Positions 51,236 to 64,000 of a DNA stretch of 64,000 nucleotides are shown in pieces. Below the pieces are notes generated by a model, which did not search any database, had not been told where the DNA came from, and worked only from the letters and a program-made list of their open reading frames with translations. Position 1 is the first letter of the stretch; each line of letters opens with the position of its first letter. Position numbers and translations under genes: made by a program. The DNA comes from Gammaproteobacteria bacterium. GTDB lineage: Bacteria > Pseudomonadota > Gammaproteobacteria > Acidiferrobacterales > Sulfurifustaceae. The stretch covers positions 28,655 through 92,654 of the forward strand of contig SCRL01000029.1 in NCBI GenBank assembly GCA_004298065.1, in the 5' to 3' direction.

Positions 51236-52977
51236 GTGCCCAGCCGTTATTTCCAGCTCGGCCGACTACAGCGCAAGGTGCTGGTGGTGGTGTCGGTCAT
51301 CGTGGTCGTGCCGATGCTCGCCGCCGGCTGGCTCGCGGCCGAGTGGGTGTCGACCAGTTTCGAGCGTCGGTTCGAACAGTGGATCGTCGACGCCGCGCGT
51401 GGCAACCAGAACTGGCTGCAGGCGTACCAGAACGACGCCGTCATGCTCGGGCGCGTGCTCGCCGACGACCCGGCCTATGTCGCCGCCGCGCGCACCCGCC
51501 CCGAGGAATCCATCCCGGCGTCGGTGCGGCGCATCTCGCAGGAACTCGGCATCAACCTGATTCAGATCTACACCCCCGATCAGCAGCTGGTGTACTCCTC
51601 GATCCCGATCGAGGTCGGCAACCTGTGGGAGATCGGCCAGACCGAGGCGGTGCTCAAGGTTACGCGCATGAAGAAGAGCATGCTCGCGGCTGTGGGCATC
51701 ACGCCGATCCCGCGCCAGGGCACACCGCGCTACTACCTCGTACTCGGCAGCCTGCTCGGTCAGGACTTCACCGACGAACTCGCGAGCCTCACCGGCCTCA
51801 AGACACGGCTCTACTACCGCGAGGGCAAGAGCTACTACGACGTGTTTTCCAATCCGGACGATGCCATCGTGCTCAAGCACCTGCCGGCGGCGACGCTCGC
51901 GCGCCTGGAGAAGGACAAGAAGCCGTACTACAGCGTGGATGCCGAGAACGGCAAGTTCCGCGGCCTGTACATGCCGGTGGTGGACTCGACCGGGCGCGTC
52001 GAGGCGATCATGTTCAGCGGCATCGAGAAGCGCGGCTTCCAGGAAGTGCTCACCAACCGCATCGCACTGTTCCTGCTGATCGCGCTCGTCGGCATCATCC
52101 TCGGCGTCGCCACCGGTCTGATCCTGTCGCGCGTGGTGGTGCGCCCGCTCGAATACCTGCGCGACGGCGCGTTCCAGCTCGCCGGCCAGAACTTCAACGC
52201 CAGCGTGCCGATCTCGAGCGATGACGAGCTCGGCGACCTGGCCAAGGCGTTCAACGCCATGGCCACGCGGTTGCGCGAGGCGCGCGACGAGCAGACGCAG
52301 CGCTTCCAGAAGGACAAGCTCGCCGCGCTCGGCGAGCTGTCGGCGGCGCTGGCGCACGAGATCCGCAATCCCATCGGCGTCATCAACACCTCCTCGGCGC
52401 TGCTGGAGAAATCCGCCGCCGACCCGGCGAAGGCCGCGGAGCTGACGCGCATGATCCGCGAGGAGAGCGTACGCGTGTCGAGCCTGGTGCAGGATTTCTT
52501 GCAGCTCTCGCGCCACCGCCAGCCGGTGTTTGAGGTTATCGATCCCGCCGCGCCGCTGGAGCGCGCGGCCGGCATGGCCGCGGCCGGGCACGACAACGTG
52601 CGCGTGCACCGCGCCTTCGCCCACGACGGTGCGCAAATCCGTGCCGATGCGGGATTGTTGCAGCAGGCCTGGGGCAACCTGCTCACCAACGCCCTCCAGG
52701 CCTTGGGCCCGAAGGGCGGCGAGCTGTGGTTGTCCTCGCGCGTCGAGAACGGCCAAGTCTGCCTCACGCTCGAGGACAGCGGCCCGGGCGTGCCGGCCGA
52801 GATCATGCCGCGCCTGTTCGAGCCGTTCTTCACCACCAAGGAGAGCGGCACCGGGCTGGGCCTGAGCATCGCCTACACGCTGGTGGAGGCCAACGGCGGG
52901 CGCCTGGAGGCATTGCCGCCGCAGCAAAAGAGCGGGGCGCGCTTCGCCATGCGCTTTCCGGCATTTGAGGTCCAGTC

Positions 52978-52981
<4 letters not shown>
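51236..52981 (+). CDS. Membrane sensor histidine kinase
   Basis: 581 aa from a GTG with AGGGGGGGGC before it. Two transmembrane helices (VLVVVSVIVVVPMLAAGWLA and FLLIALVGIILGVATGLIL) flank a periplasmic sensor domain of about 230 residues. A HAMP domain, then HisKA with phospho-acceptor His374 (ALAHEIRNP) and an HATPase domain (NLLTNALQAL, DSGPGVP, GTGLGLSIAY) follow. It overlaps the regulator gene by ATGA. The signal sensed is unknown. Confidence 0.94.
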
Positions 52982-54363
<1,382 letters not shown>

Positions 54364-54422
54364 TCCGGGTTGCCTGAAGCGGCCCGAGCCGCCACCATGA
54401 TGCCCGACACGGAGGATCGTCC

Positions 54423-55436
54423 ATGTCTGTCGTTGTAGCCTGGTTGCAGTTCCTCGCCTGTGCCGTGTTGATCCTGCTGGCCGGGCGCCAGCTGTCGCGC
54501 TACGGCGACGTCATCGCCGAGAAGACCGGCCTCGGCGGCACCTGGGTCGGGCTGGTTTTGCTCGCCACCGTCACCTCGCTGCCCGAACTCATCACCGGCG
54601 TGAGCGCGGTGCTGCTCGCGGACGCGCCCGACATCGCCGTCGGCAACGTGCTCGGGGCCAATGTCATCAACCTGGTTATGATCGTGGTGCTCGATGCGCT
54701 CGCCCGCGGCGAGCCGCTGTTCGCGCGCGCGGCGCTGGGGCACATCCTTTCCGCCGGCTTCGGCGTGATCCTCGCCGGCTTCGTCGGCTTCAACATCCTG
54801 TTCGCGGGCCATGCTGGCACGCCGGCACTGGGGCACGTGGGGCTTGCGAGCCCGATCATCGTGGTCATCTACGCCGCCGCCATGCTCATGGTGTTCCGCT
54901 ACGAGCGCACGCAGCGGGCTCAGTTCGTGGCCGAAGTCGCGGAACGCTACCCGCACATCGCGTTGCGCCAGGCGTGGATGCGCTACGCGCTCGCGGCGCT
55001 GGTCGTGGTCGCCGCCGCGCTGTGGCTGCCGTTCGCGGCCGAGGCGCTGGCGCAGGCGCACAGCCTGAGCGAGACCTTCGTCGGCACGCTGTTCGTCGCG
55101 CTCGCCACCACATTGCCGGAGATGACGGTGACGGTGACGGCGCTACGGCTCGGTGCCATCGACATGGCCATCGGCAACCTGTTCGGCAGCAACCTGTTTA
55201 ACCTCGCGATCATCGCCGTGGACGACCTGTTCTATCTCAAGGGGCCGCTGCTCGCGCACGTCTCGGACCTGCACGCGGTGTCGGCGCTGTCGGCGGTGAT
55301 GATGAGCGGCATCGCCATCGTGGGGTTGCTTTACCGGCCGCGCTCGCGCCTGTTCGGTACCGTCGGCTGGGTGAGCCTGATGTTGCTCTCGGTCTACCTG
55401 CTCAACACCTTCTTTCTCTACCTGTACGGCGGCTGA
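54423..55436 (+). CDS. Sodium/calcium exchanger-type membrane protein
   Basis: 337 aa, about ten helices in two inverted repeats. The two alpha-repeat signatures are LLATVTSLPELITG and FVALATTLPEMTVTV, each with the essential Ser/Thr-x-PE ion-binding pattern. Its ion is probably Ca2+ or Na+ exchanged for H+ or Na+. It is followed by a P-type ATPase gene after 6 bp, so the two likely form a cation-export operon. Confidence 0.92.
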   Translation: MSVVVAWLQFLACAVLILLAGRQLSRYGDVIAEKTGLGGTWVGLVLLATVTSLPELITGVSAVLLADAPDIAVGNVLGANVINLVMIVVLDALARGEPLFARAALGHILSAGFGVILAGFVGFNILFAGHAGTPALGHVGLASPIIVVIYAAAMLMVFRYERTQRAQFVAEVAERYPHIALRQAWMRYALAALVVVAAALWLPFAAEALAQAHSLSETFVGTLFVALATTLPEMTVTVTALRLGAIDMAIGNLFGSNLFNLAIIAVDDLFYLKGPLLAHVSDLHAVSALSAVMMSGIAIVGLLYRPRSRLFGTVGWVSLMLLSVYLLNTFFLYLYGG

Positions 55437-55442
55437 GGCGTC

Positions 55443-58109
<2,667 letters not shown>

Positions 58110-58110
58110 C

Positions 58111-58764
58111 TCAGTTGCGCAGGTCGCGGCGGTTTGGAAGCGTCGCCTTGTTATTGTGCGCGCATAATAGAGTCCAGTAGCCGAAGGCGTTGACCGGTAC
58201 GCGCTCGGCCACGTCGAGCCGTGTCTCGCGCAAAAAATCCTCCAGCGGGAAATCCGGGCGGAAGCCCATGGCGCGTGAGAACGGCGCAATCAGGCGCTCG
58301 CAGCCGCTGACCACCGGGTTGGCGTTACGGAAATGGTTGACGATATAGAGCATCCCGTCCGACGCGCACACCCGGCGCATCTCGTTTACCAGGCGCACCG
58401 GGTCGGGCGCGACCGAGACGACGTACATCGCCACCACCTTGTCGAAGCTGTCGTCGGGAAACGCCATGCGCTCGCCGTCCATGCGCCGCAGCGCCACGAC
58501 GTGTACGAGATCGTGGCGCGCCCGGCGTTGGCGCGCGCGCGTGAGCATATCGGTCGAGACGTCGATACCGGTCACCTGCGTATCGTGGGGATAGAGCGGC
58601 AGCGACAGTCCGGTGCCCACGCCGACTTCGAGGATGCGCTCGCCGCCGCGCGGCGCCATGCGGCGGATGACTGCGCGCCGGCCGGGCTGGAGCACGGCGC
58701 CGAAGTAGAGATCGTAGCCCTGCGCGTAGCGGCGGTAGGCCTTTTCGATGACCTCGATGTCCAT
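58111..58764 (-). CDS. SAM-dependent methyltransferase, phospholipid N-methyltransferase-like
   Basis: 217 aa. Motif I is ILEVGVGTGLSLPLYP, followed by VTGIDVSTDMLTRAR, DSFDKVVAMYVVSVAPDP and LYIVNHFRNANP. The start YRRYAQGYDLYFGAVLQPGRRAVI is typical of PmtA-type phosphatidylethanolamine methyltransferases. Its end lies next to the convergent P-type ATPase gene (1-bp gap). The substrate assignment is moderately supported. Confidence 0.78.
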   Translation of the reverse strand: MDIEVIEKAYRRYAQGYDLYFGAVLQPGRRAVIRRMAPRGGERILEVGVGTGLSLPLYPHDTQVTGIDVSTDMLTRARQRRARHDLVHVVALRRMDGERMAFPDDSFDKVVAMYVVSVAPDPVRLVNEMRRVCASDGMLYIVNHFRNANPVVSGCERLIAPFSRAMGFRPDFPLEDFLRETRLDVAERVPVNAFGYWTLLCAHNNKATLPNRRDLRN

Positions 58765-58865
58765 GCGCAGCCTCCGTACGGAGAAGACAGTCTGTCTCGT
58801 CCTGGGGACAGCTACATCAAGGCAATATGATGCCCCCGCGCGGCGGGGGCATGTTGATGGAGGTC

Positions 58866-58895
58866 AAAAAAATCCCGACGCCGGGTGGCGTTGGG
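58866..58895 (-). terminator. Terminator of rpiA
   Basis: A 9-bp stem CCCGACGCC/GGCGTTGGG (one wobble pair, loop GGGT) is followed on the minus strand by seven T. It begins 14 bp after the rpiA stop codon. A second perfect hairpin, ATGCCCCCGC/GCGGGGGCAT (58830-58852), lies further on and lacks a T-run. Confidence 0.85.
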
Positions 58896-58908
58896 GTGGG
58901 TGGGAACT

Positions 58909-59565
58909 TTAAGTAAGGGTTTTTACGCCCTGGTCGGTACCGAGCAGCAGCACGTCCGCCGGGCGGCGGGCAAAGAGGCCGTTGGTGACGACGCCGGCGA
59001 GGTGGTCGAGCTTCGCTTCCAGCTCCGGCGGGTTGAGGATGCTGAGGCCGTGCACGTCGAGGATGATGTTGCCGTTGTCGGTCTTGAAGCCCTCGCGCAG
59101 CACCGGCTGGCCGCCGAGCTCGACGATGCGGCGCGCGACCAGCGAGCGCGCCATCGGGATGACTTCTACCGGCAGCGGGAACTTGCCGAGCACGTCCACC
59201 AGCTTGGCATCGTCGGCGATGCACACGAATTTCTTCGACGCCGCGGCGACGATCTTCTCGCGCGTGAGCGCGCCGCCGCCGCCCTTGATCAGGTGCAGGT
59301 GCTTCGTGGATTCGTCGGCGCCGTCCACGTACAGCGGCAGGTCGCCGGTGGCGTTGAGATCGAGCACCGGGATGCTGTGCTTCTTCAGGCGCTCGGCGGT
59401 CGCGACCGACGACGCCACGGCGCCGTCGAGCTTGCCCTTGATCTTCGCCAGGCCGTCGATGAAATGGTTTGCGGTCGAGCCGGTGCCGACGCCGATCACC
59501 CAGCCGGACTCGACGTACGCGAGCGCGGCGTCGGCGACGGCCTTCTTCTTTTCATCCGGGGTCAT
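58909..59565 (-). CDS. rpiA: Ribose-5-phosphate isomerase A
   Basis: 218 aa, the normal length. It has [40 protein letters not shown] (catalytic Glu) and the Lys in [11 protein letters not shown]. It interconverts ribose-5-phosphate and ribulose-5-phosphate in the pentose phosphate and Calvin pathways. It is divergent from ilvA. Confidence 0.97.
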   Translation of the reverse strand: MTPDEKKKAVADAALAYVESGWVIGVGTGSTANHFIDGLAKIKGKLDGAVASSVATAERLKKHSIPVLDLNATGDLPLYVDGADESTKHLHLIKGGGGALTREKIVAAASKKFVCIADDAKLVDVLGKFPLPVEVIPMARSLVARRIVELGGQPVLREGFKTDNGNIILDVHGLSILNPPELEAKLDHLAGVVTNGLFARRPADVLLLGTDQGVKTLT

Positions 59566-59647
59566 GCGTATTTCTTCCTGCTGAAAGGCGGCAAGGATAC
59601 CGATTCCGGCTGTGATAATGAAGCAGGGTTCATGTTAGATTAGGTTT

Positions 59648-61159
59648 ATGCCCCCGGATTACCTGAAAAAAATCACCAATACACGGGTCTACGAAGTCGC
59701 GCGCGAAACCCCGCTCGAATACGCCCCGGTGCTCTCGGCCCGCACCGGCAACAAGGTGTGGCTCAAGCGCGAGGACCTGCAACCGGTGTTCTCGTTCAAG
59801 TGTCGCGGCGCCTACAACAAGATGGCGCACCTGTCGGCGCCGGAGCTGAAAAAGGGTGTGGTCGCGGCCTCGGCCGGAAACCACGCGCAGGGCGTGGCGC
59901 TCGCCGCCGGCCGGCTCGGCACCAGGGCCGTGATCGTGATGCCGCGCACGACGCCGCAGATCAAGGTGGACGCGGTGCGTGGCCTCGGCGGCCAGGTGGT
60001 GCTGCACGGCGACAACTACGACGCCGCCTACCACCACGCGCGCGAGATCGCCGAAAAGAAAAGACTCACTTTTGTACATCCCTACGACGACCCGGACGTG
60101 ATCGCCGGCCAGGGCACCGTCGGCCTCGAAATCCTGAAGCAACACGTGGACGGCCTGCACGCCATCTTCGTGCCCGTCGGCGGCGGGGGCCTGATTTCCG
60201 GCATTGCGGCGTATGTGAAGGCGCTACGCCCGGAGGTAAAAATCATCGGCGTCGAGCCCGAAGACGCCGACGCCATGGACCGCTCGCTGAAGGCCGGCAA
60301 GCGTGTGACGCTCGATCACGTCAGTATCTTCGCCGACGGCGTGGCCGTGCGGCAGGTGGGGGCGGAAACCTTCCGCCTGTGCCAGCAGTACGTGGACGAG
60401 ATGGTGATCGTCTCTAACGACGAAATCTGCGCCGCGATCAAGGACATCTTCGAGGACCGGCGCTCGATCCTGGAGCCCGCCGGCGCGCTCGCCTATGCCG
60501 GGCTCAAGAATTACGCTGCGAAAAAGAAGCTCAAGGACAAGCACCTCGTCGCCATCGCCTCGGGGGCGAACGTCAACTTCGACCGCCTGCGGTATGTGGC
60601 CGAGCGCGCCGAGGTCGGCGAGCGCCGCGAAGCTATCCTCGCGGTCACCATTCCCGAACGTGCGGGCGCGCTGAAGAAGTTCTGCTCCATCCTCGGCGAC
60701 CACAACATCACCGAGTTCAACTACCGCCTCGCCGACCCGAAGGCGGCGCACATCTTCGTCGGTTTGCAGACGCGGGAAGTGGAGAAGGTCGGCGCGCTCG
60801 TGCGCGAGTTACGCAGCCACGATTACCCGACGGTGGACATGACCGACAACGAAATGGCGAAGCTGCACATCCGCCACATGGTCGGCGGCCGCGCGCCGAA
60901 CGCGCACGACGAAATCCTCTACCGTTTCGAGTTCCCCGAGCGCCCCGGGGCGCTGATGAATTTTCTCACCAAGATGGGCGGCGGCTGGAACATTTCGCTG
61001 TTCCACTACCGCTCCCACGGCGCCGACTTCGGCCGCGTGCTCGTCGGCATGCAGGTCCCGCCGAAGGACAAGACGAAATTCAGGAAATTTCTCGACAGCC
61101 TCGGGTACGAGTATGTCGAGGAGACCAATAATCCCGCATACAAACTATTTTTGTCCTAA
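59648..61159 (+). CDS. ilvA: Threonine ammonia-lyase (biosynthetic)
   Basis: 503 aa. The PLP lysine is in PVFSFKCRGAYNKM, with SAGNHAQGVAL and the phosphate-binding VPVGGGGLISG. The two C-terminal ACT-like regulatory domains (beginning REAILAVTIPERAGAL and YRFEFPERPGALMNF) identify the long biosynthetic form inhibited by isoleucine. It makes 2-oxobutanoate for isoleucine synthesis. Confidence 0.97.
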   Translation: MPPDYLKKITNTRVYEVARETPLEYAPVLSARTGNKVWLKREDLQPVFSFKCRGAYNKMAHLSAPELKKGVVAASAGNHAQGVALAAGRLGTRAVIVMPRTTPQIKVDAVRGLGGQVVLHGDNYDAAYHHAREIAEKKRLTFVHPYDDPDVIAGQGTVGLEILKQHVDGLHAIFVPVGGGGLISGIAAYVKALRPEVKIIGVEPEDADAMDRSLKAGKRVTLDHVSIFADGVAVRQVGAETFRLCQQYVDEMVIVSNDEICAAIKDIFEDRRSILEPAGALAYAGLKNYAAKKKLKDKHLVAIASGANVNFDRLRYVAERAEVGERREAILAVTIPERAGALKKFCSILGDHNITEFNYRLADPKAAHIFVGLQTREVEKVGALVRELRSHDYPTVDMTDNEMAKLHIRHMVGGRAPNAHDEILYRFEFPERPGALMNFLTKMGGGWNISLFHYRSHGADFGRVLVGMQVPPKDKTKFRKFLDSLGYEYVEETNNPAYKLFLS

Positions 61160-61179
61160 ATTCTCAGGAGAGATAGCTT

Positions 61180-61866
61180 ATGCGATGGACCGCGATTACA
61201 TGCATGTTCTTCTCGTTTTCTGTATGTGCCGCGCCAAGTGACAAGACCATATCCGTTGAAGATTTGGGAATAACAACAAGGCTGTTTTGGACAAAAGGAA
61301 AATTCGATCAGCTATTGAATATAGCTGTTGGGAAAAATGGGAAAGTAATCAATAAATGGACTTCCGAGGATTTTTCTCATCTCTATGGAACTGACTTGGT
61401 CAGGCTGAATGGCAAAACATATCTAATTTTGAATGTTGCCAGTGGCGGTAATCATTGTTGTTCCAGGCTGCAATTGTATGAACTTCATCCGACCCCAACT
61501 TATATCGGCGCCTTTGTCGATAGTCAGGTTCCGGAGGGGGTAGGGGGTGCTCGCGAAAAAGGCAGTTGCGTATATCGTTGGGCACGCGGTATCGCCGTTC
61601 CCGGCACCTTCGGTGCTGGCGAACGCCATGCCAGCGAATATTTTTTCTTTGAGAATGGAAGCTTTTATCTCGATAAATCAGAACTCGCATTAAAAGACTA
61701 CCGGGATTTTTTCGATGCAATTGCGAACGCAGCTGATAAGGAAAACTGCGTCAGTTCATCCGAATTTTGGACGGCGGACTTCTATATGCGGAAGCTCGAC
61801 GGTGACCAACCGAGAGCCGCGCTTTACGCGCGGCTCAAAAACAAGAAAAAGTGTGCGGATGAGTGA
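61180..61866 (+). CDS. Exported hypothetical protein of lower GC content
   Basis: 228 aa with a signal peptide (MFFSFSVCAAPSDK). Six or so Cys occur in the mature part (GNHCCSRL, KGSCVYRWA, KENCVSS, KKKCADE). AGGAGAG precedes the ATG. Codon use is visibly richer in A and T than in any neighbour (many AAA, AAT, TTT, ATA codons), so it may be a recent acquisition. It begins 20 bp after ilvA. I recognise no family. Confidence 0.72.
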   Translation: MRWTAITCMFFSFSVCAAPSDKTISVEDLGITTRLFWTKGKFDQLLNIAVGKNGKVINKWTSEDFSHLYGTDLVRLNGKTYLILNVASGGNHCCSRLQLYELHPTPTYIGAFVDSQVPEGVGGAREKGSCVYRWARGIAVPGTFGAGERHASEYFFFENGSFYLDKSELALKDYRDFFDAIANAADKENCVSSSEFWTADFYMRKLDGDQPRAALYARLKNKKKCADE

Positions 61867-61868
61867 TC

Positions 61869-62444
61869 TTATTTTTTGATCTGCTCTACTTTCTCAATCA
61901 CTACGTCATACCCCGGCACGTTCTCGAACGGCCCCACAGTGCGGGTCTGGGTTGATTCGATCTTCTTTACCACGTCCATTCCCTTCGTGACTTTGCCGAA
62001 CACGGCATAGCCCCAGCCGCGGGTGGACTTGTCGCGATGGTCGAGGAAGGCGTTGTCCACGGTATTGATGAAGAACTGCGCCGAGGCCGAATGCGGGTCC
62101 ATGGTGCGGGCCATGGCGAGCGTGCCGGTGAGGTTTTTCAGACCGTTGTCGGCCTCGTTCTTGATCGACGCGCCTGTGGCTTTCTCTTTCAGTCCAGGCG
62201 CAAAGCCGCCGCCCTGGATCATGAAGCCAGGAATCACGCGGTGGAAGATCGTGCCGCTGTAGAAGCCGGTCTGCACGTAGTTCAGGAAATTGCTCACGGT
62301 GCCCGGCGCCTTGTCGGCGTACAACTCGGCCTCGATGACGCCGAGGTTGGTGGTGATGCGCACCTGCGGGTTGGCCTTGGCCGGGCTGGCGGCGTGGGCA
62401 CCGAAGGACAGGGCGAGAAGGGCGAGCAGCAGGAATTTTTTCAT
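61869..62444 (-). CDS. Peptidyl-prolyl cis-trans isomerase, cyclophilin type, exported
   Basis: 191 aa. The signal peptide ([18 protein letters not shown]) is followed by a complete cyclophilin: [57 protein letters not shown] and the C-terminal [11 protein letters not shown]. The active-site Arg (FHRV) and QFFI are intact. It resembles PpiA and acts on prolyl bonds of periplasmic proteins. ATG 62444 is chosen because it yields the signal peptide. Confidence 0.94.
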   Translation of the reverse strand: MKKFLLLALLALSFGAHAASPAKANPQVRITTNLGVIEAELYADKAPGTVSNFLNYVQTGFYSGTIFHRVIPGFMIQGGGFAPGLKEKATGASIKNEADNGLKNLTGTLAMARTMDPHSASAQFFINTVDNAFLDHRDKSTRGWGYAVFGKVTKGMDVVKKIESTQTRTVGPFENVPGYDVVIEKVEQIKK

Positions 62445-62483
62445 TGTCAGCTCCAAAAATAATTTAAGAACCAAAGAAATTTA

Positions 62484-62576
62484 GACAGGATTTACAGGAT
62501 TAACAGGATTTGAGGAAATCAGGAAGCCTGTTTTGTTTCTCTTTGTTTTAATCCTGTAAATCATGTTAATCCTGTC
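62484..62576. repeat. Inverted repeat built from ACAGGATT units
   Basis: The left arm 62484-62510 (starts GACAGGATTTACAGG) and right arm 62550-62576 (ends TTAATCCTGTC) are near inverted copies of about 27 bases. This type of intergenic repeat is widespread in environmental bacterial genomes. It could also end transcription of the EVE gene. Confidence 0.7.
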
Positions 62577-62579
62577 CAT

Positions 62580-63059
62580 TCATTTTATTAAAGCATCTCG
62601 AGCCACTTCCATTTTCAGGATTGTATTCCACTCTTTCGCGGTCAACGGCAGCACCGACAGCCGGTTGCCGCGCTGGACCAGTTTCATGTTCTTCAGCGCC
62701 GGATGTGACTTTATGGCGGTGAGTGTGATCGGGTGTTTGAACTCGCGCTCCAGTTTTACGTCCACCATGTACCAGATCGGATTCTCCGGCGAGGATTTCG
62801 GGTCGAAGTGCTCGCCCTCGGGATTCCACGCGGTGTGGTCGGGGTAGGCATTGCTCGCGATCTTGACGATGCCGGCGACGCCCGGCTCGGCGCAGCTCGA
62901 ATGGTAGAAGAACGCGAGGTCGCCCTTCTTCATTGCGCGCAGGAAATTTCGTGCCTGATAATTGCGCACGCCGTCCCAGTGCTCGGTGTGTTTCGGCTTG
63001 GCCATGAGGTGATGCAGGCCGAAACAATCCGGCTCGGATTTCATCAGCCAGTAGTTCAT
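62580..63059 (-). CDS. EVE-domain protein
   Basis: 159 aa. It starts MNYWLMKSEPDCFGLHHLM, with the EVE core HWDGVRNYQARNFLRAMKKG, FFYHSSCAEPGVAGIVKI and the later LMSVL-like RLSVLPLTAKEW. EVE/PUA-like domains bind modified bases in DNA or RNA. It overlaps the glutathione S-transferase gene by ATGA, so the two are co-translated. Confidence 0.93.
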   Translation of the reverse strand: MNYWLMKSEPDCFGLHHLMAKPKHTEHWDGVRNYQARNFLRAMKKGDLAFFYHSSCAEPGVAGIVKIASNAYPDHTAWNPEGEHFDPKSSPENPIWYMVDVKLEREFKHPITLTAIKSHPALKNMKLVQRGNRLSVLPLTAKEWNTILKMEVARDALIK

Positions 63060-63715
63060 GCGTACATCTCGAATGCGGGAATGGTTTCGATCTCCGCCTT
63101 GGCATCGGCCAGCCACTGTTGGACTGCAGGCAGGGACGTGATGGCGTTCGCGTACGCGCTGCACACGGAATCGAGCTCGACCGCGTAGGTCATGAAGCGC
63201 AGCGCCACGGGCGCATACATGGCATCGGCCACGGTGAAATGGCCGAACAGGAAAACGCCGTGCTTGCCGAAGCGCGCGCGGCAGTCGTTCCAGATCGTCC
63301 GGATGCGCTCGATGTCCTTCAGCACCTCGGGCGTGCGGCCCTTGCCGGGCAGATGCTTGCGGCAGTTCATGGACATGTGCTGGCGCAGCGCGCCGAAGCC
63401 GGCGTGCATCTCGGCGCTGACGGCGCGCGCTAATGCGCGGGCCTTGATGTCCGCCGGCCAGAGACGCTTTTCCGGAAAGCGGTCGGCGAGGTATTCGCAG
63501 ATGGCGAGCGATTCCCACACCGCGACGTCGCCGTCGATCAGCGCGGGCACCTTGCCCGAAGGCGAGTATTTAAGGATTTCAGCCTTGGATTCCGGAATGT
63601 AAAGCGGGATGCGGATTTCGCGGAACGGGATACCGGCCTGTTTCAGCACCAGCCATGGGCGCAGCGACCACGAGGAATAGTTCTTGTTGCCGATGATGAG
63701 CGTCAGCGCGTCCAT
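63056..63715 (-). CDS. Glutathione S-transferase family protein
   Basis: 219 aa. The N-terminal thioredoxin-like domain has LIIGNKNYSSWSLRPWLVL (catalytic Ser region), SPSGKVPALID (cis-Pro) and VWESLAICEYLAD. The helical C-terminal domain includes GHFTVADAMYAPV. It is coupled to the EVE gene. The substrate is unknown. Confidence 0.93.
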   Translation of the reverse strand: MDALTLIIGNKNYSSWSLRPWLVLKQAGIPFREIRIPLYIPESKAEILKYSPSGKVPALIDGDVAVWESLAICEYLADRFPEKRLWPADIKARALARAVSAEMHAGFGALRQHMSMNCRKHLPGKGRTPEVLKDIERIRTIWNDCRARFGKHGVFLFGHFTVADAMYAPVALRFMTYAVELDSVCSAYANAITSLPAVQQWLADAKAEIETIPAFEMYA

Positions 63716-63727
63716 GGCCGGGCGACT

Positions 63728-64000
63728 CTAAACCGCGCGCAGCAACGGCGCTTCGGCTTCGCCTTCCTCGACGCGCAGACGCTGCACGTGCCGGCAGCGG
63801 CCGGTTTCCACGTCAAGGTCGAACAGCACCGCGCACAGCGTGCCCGGGCCTTCGGCCACGTCGAAGCGCGCCGGCAGTTTCTGCACCAGGCGCGTGAGCG
63901 ATTTTTCGATGTCCATGCCGATGACCGACTCGTAGCAGCCGGTCATGCCGACGTCGGTGAGGTAGCCGGTGCCCTTGGGCAGGATGCGCTCGTCGGCCGT
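63728..64000 (-). CDS. YmdB-like metallophosphoesterase, 5' end cut by window edge
   Basis: Only the last 90 residues are visible, starting TADERILPKGTGYLTDVGMTG. That segment and CYESVIGMDIEKSL match the C-terminal part of the TIGR00282/YmdB family of cyclic-nucleotide or RNA-linked phosphoesterases. The metal-binding N-terminus lies outside the window. It ends 12 bp before the glutathione S-transferase gene on the same strand. Confidence 0.82.
   Translation of the reverse strand, partial: TADERILPKGTGYLTDVGMTGCYESVIGMDIEKSLTRLVQKLPARFDVAEGPGTLCAVLFDLDVETGRCRHVQRLRVEEGEAEAPLLRAV

Overview
The window is a GC-rich, gene-dense stretch of a bacterial chromosome, most likely from a sulfur-oxidising gammaproteobacterium. 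Three things support this: a soxXAYZ cluster beside c-type cytochromes, gammaproteobacterial housekeeping genes (yggX, mutY, nudE, cysQ, sirB1-type, rof, trmB, ilvA, rpiA), and the overall gene style. Placement near Acidiferrobacterales-like thiotrophs is inference only. Both ends cut genes: a P-loop ATPase at the left edge and a YmdB-like phosphoesterase at the right edge.

0-10 kb: a YkgJ/WbuC pair, then an ECF sigma factor, a zinc-finger anti-sigma factor and a periplasmic metal-sensor-like protein. A porin-like outer-membrane protein follows, then soxX, soxA, soxY, soxZ, two cytochrome c'-like proteins, a His-rich periplasmic protein, a second barrel protein and a DUF2892 membrane protein. 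Matching ECF-type promoter elements lie before the sigma gene and before the porin, so the sigma factor may control both itself and the porin/sox block. soxB and soxCD are not in the window.

10-36 kb: mostly housekeeping and small accessory genes (yrfG, a rhodanese, nudE, cysQ, tag, a HupE/UreJ protein, a GDPD, a beta-propeller protein, an MFS transporter, yggX-mutY, thiS-thiG, trmB, lexA, dinB), two large c-di-GMP-type regulators, tRNA-Phe and tRNA-Gly(CCC). A second tRNA-Gly copy is split by a small repeat element. Related repeat pieces occur elsewhere, including inside a MoaD-like gene. lexA is preceded by a GAAC-N7-GAAC direct repeat.

37-47 kb: the most unusual part of the window. It holds a secreted caspase/DUF4384 protein, an exported DUF4384-like partner, a secreted protein with 14 WD40 repeats and a caspase domain, two tandem paralogous lipoproteins, and a convergent TPR-CHAT protease-like protein. 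All carry signal peptides or lipoboxes. This looks like an envelope-located system of caspase-fold proteases with no function I recognise.

47-64 kb: a paralogue of the sox-side barrel protein, a DUF523/DUF1722 protein, an EamA transporter and a repeat-rich gap. A Lys/Ala-rich exported protein has a sigma-54-type promoter and a candidate enhancer facing a divergent histidine kinase / sigma-54 activator pair. Then come a Na+/Ca2+ exchanger, a P-type ATPase, a methyltransferase, rpiA, ilvA, a lower-GC orphan gene, a cyclophilin, an EVE protein and a glutathione S-transferase.
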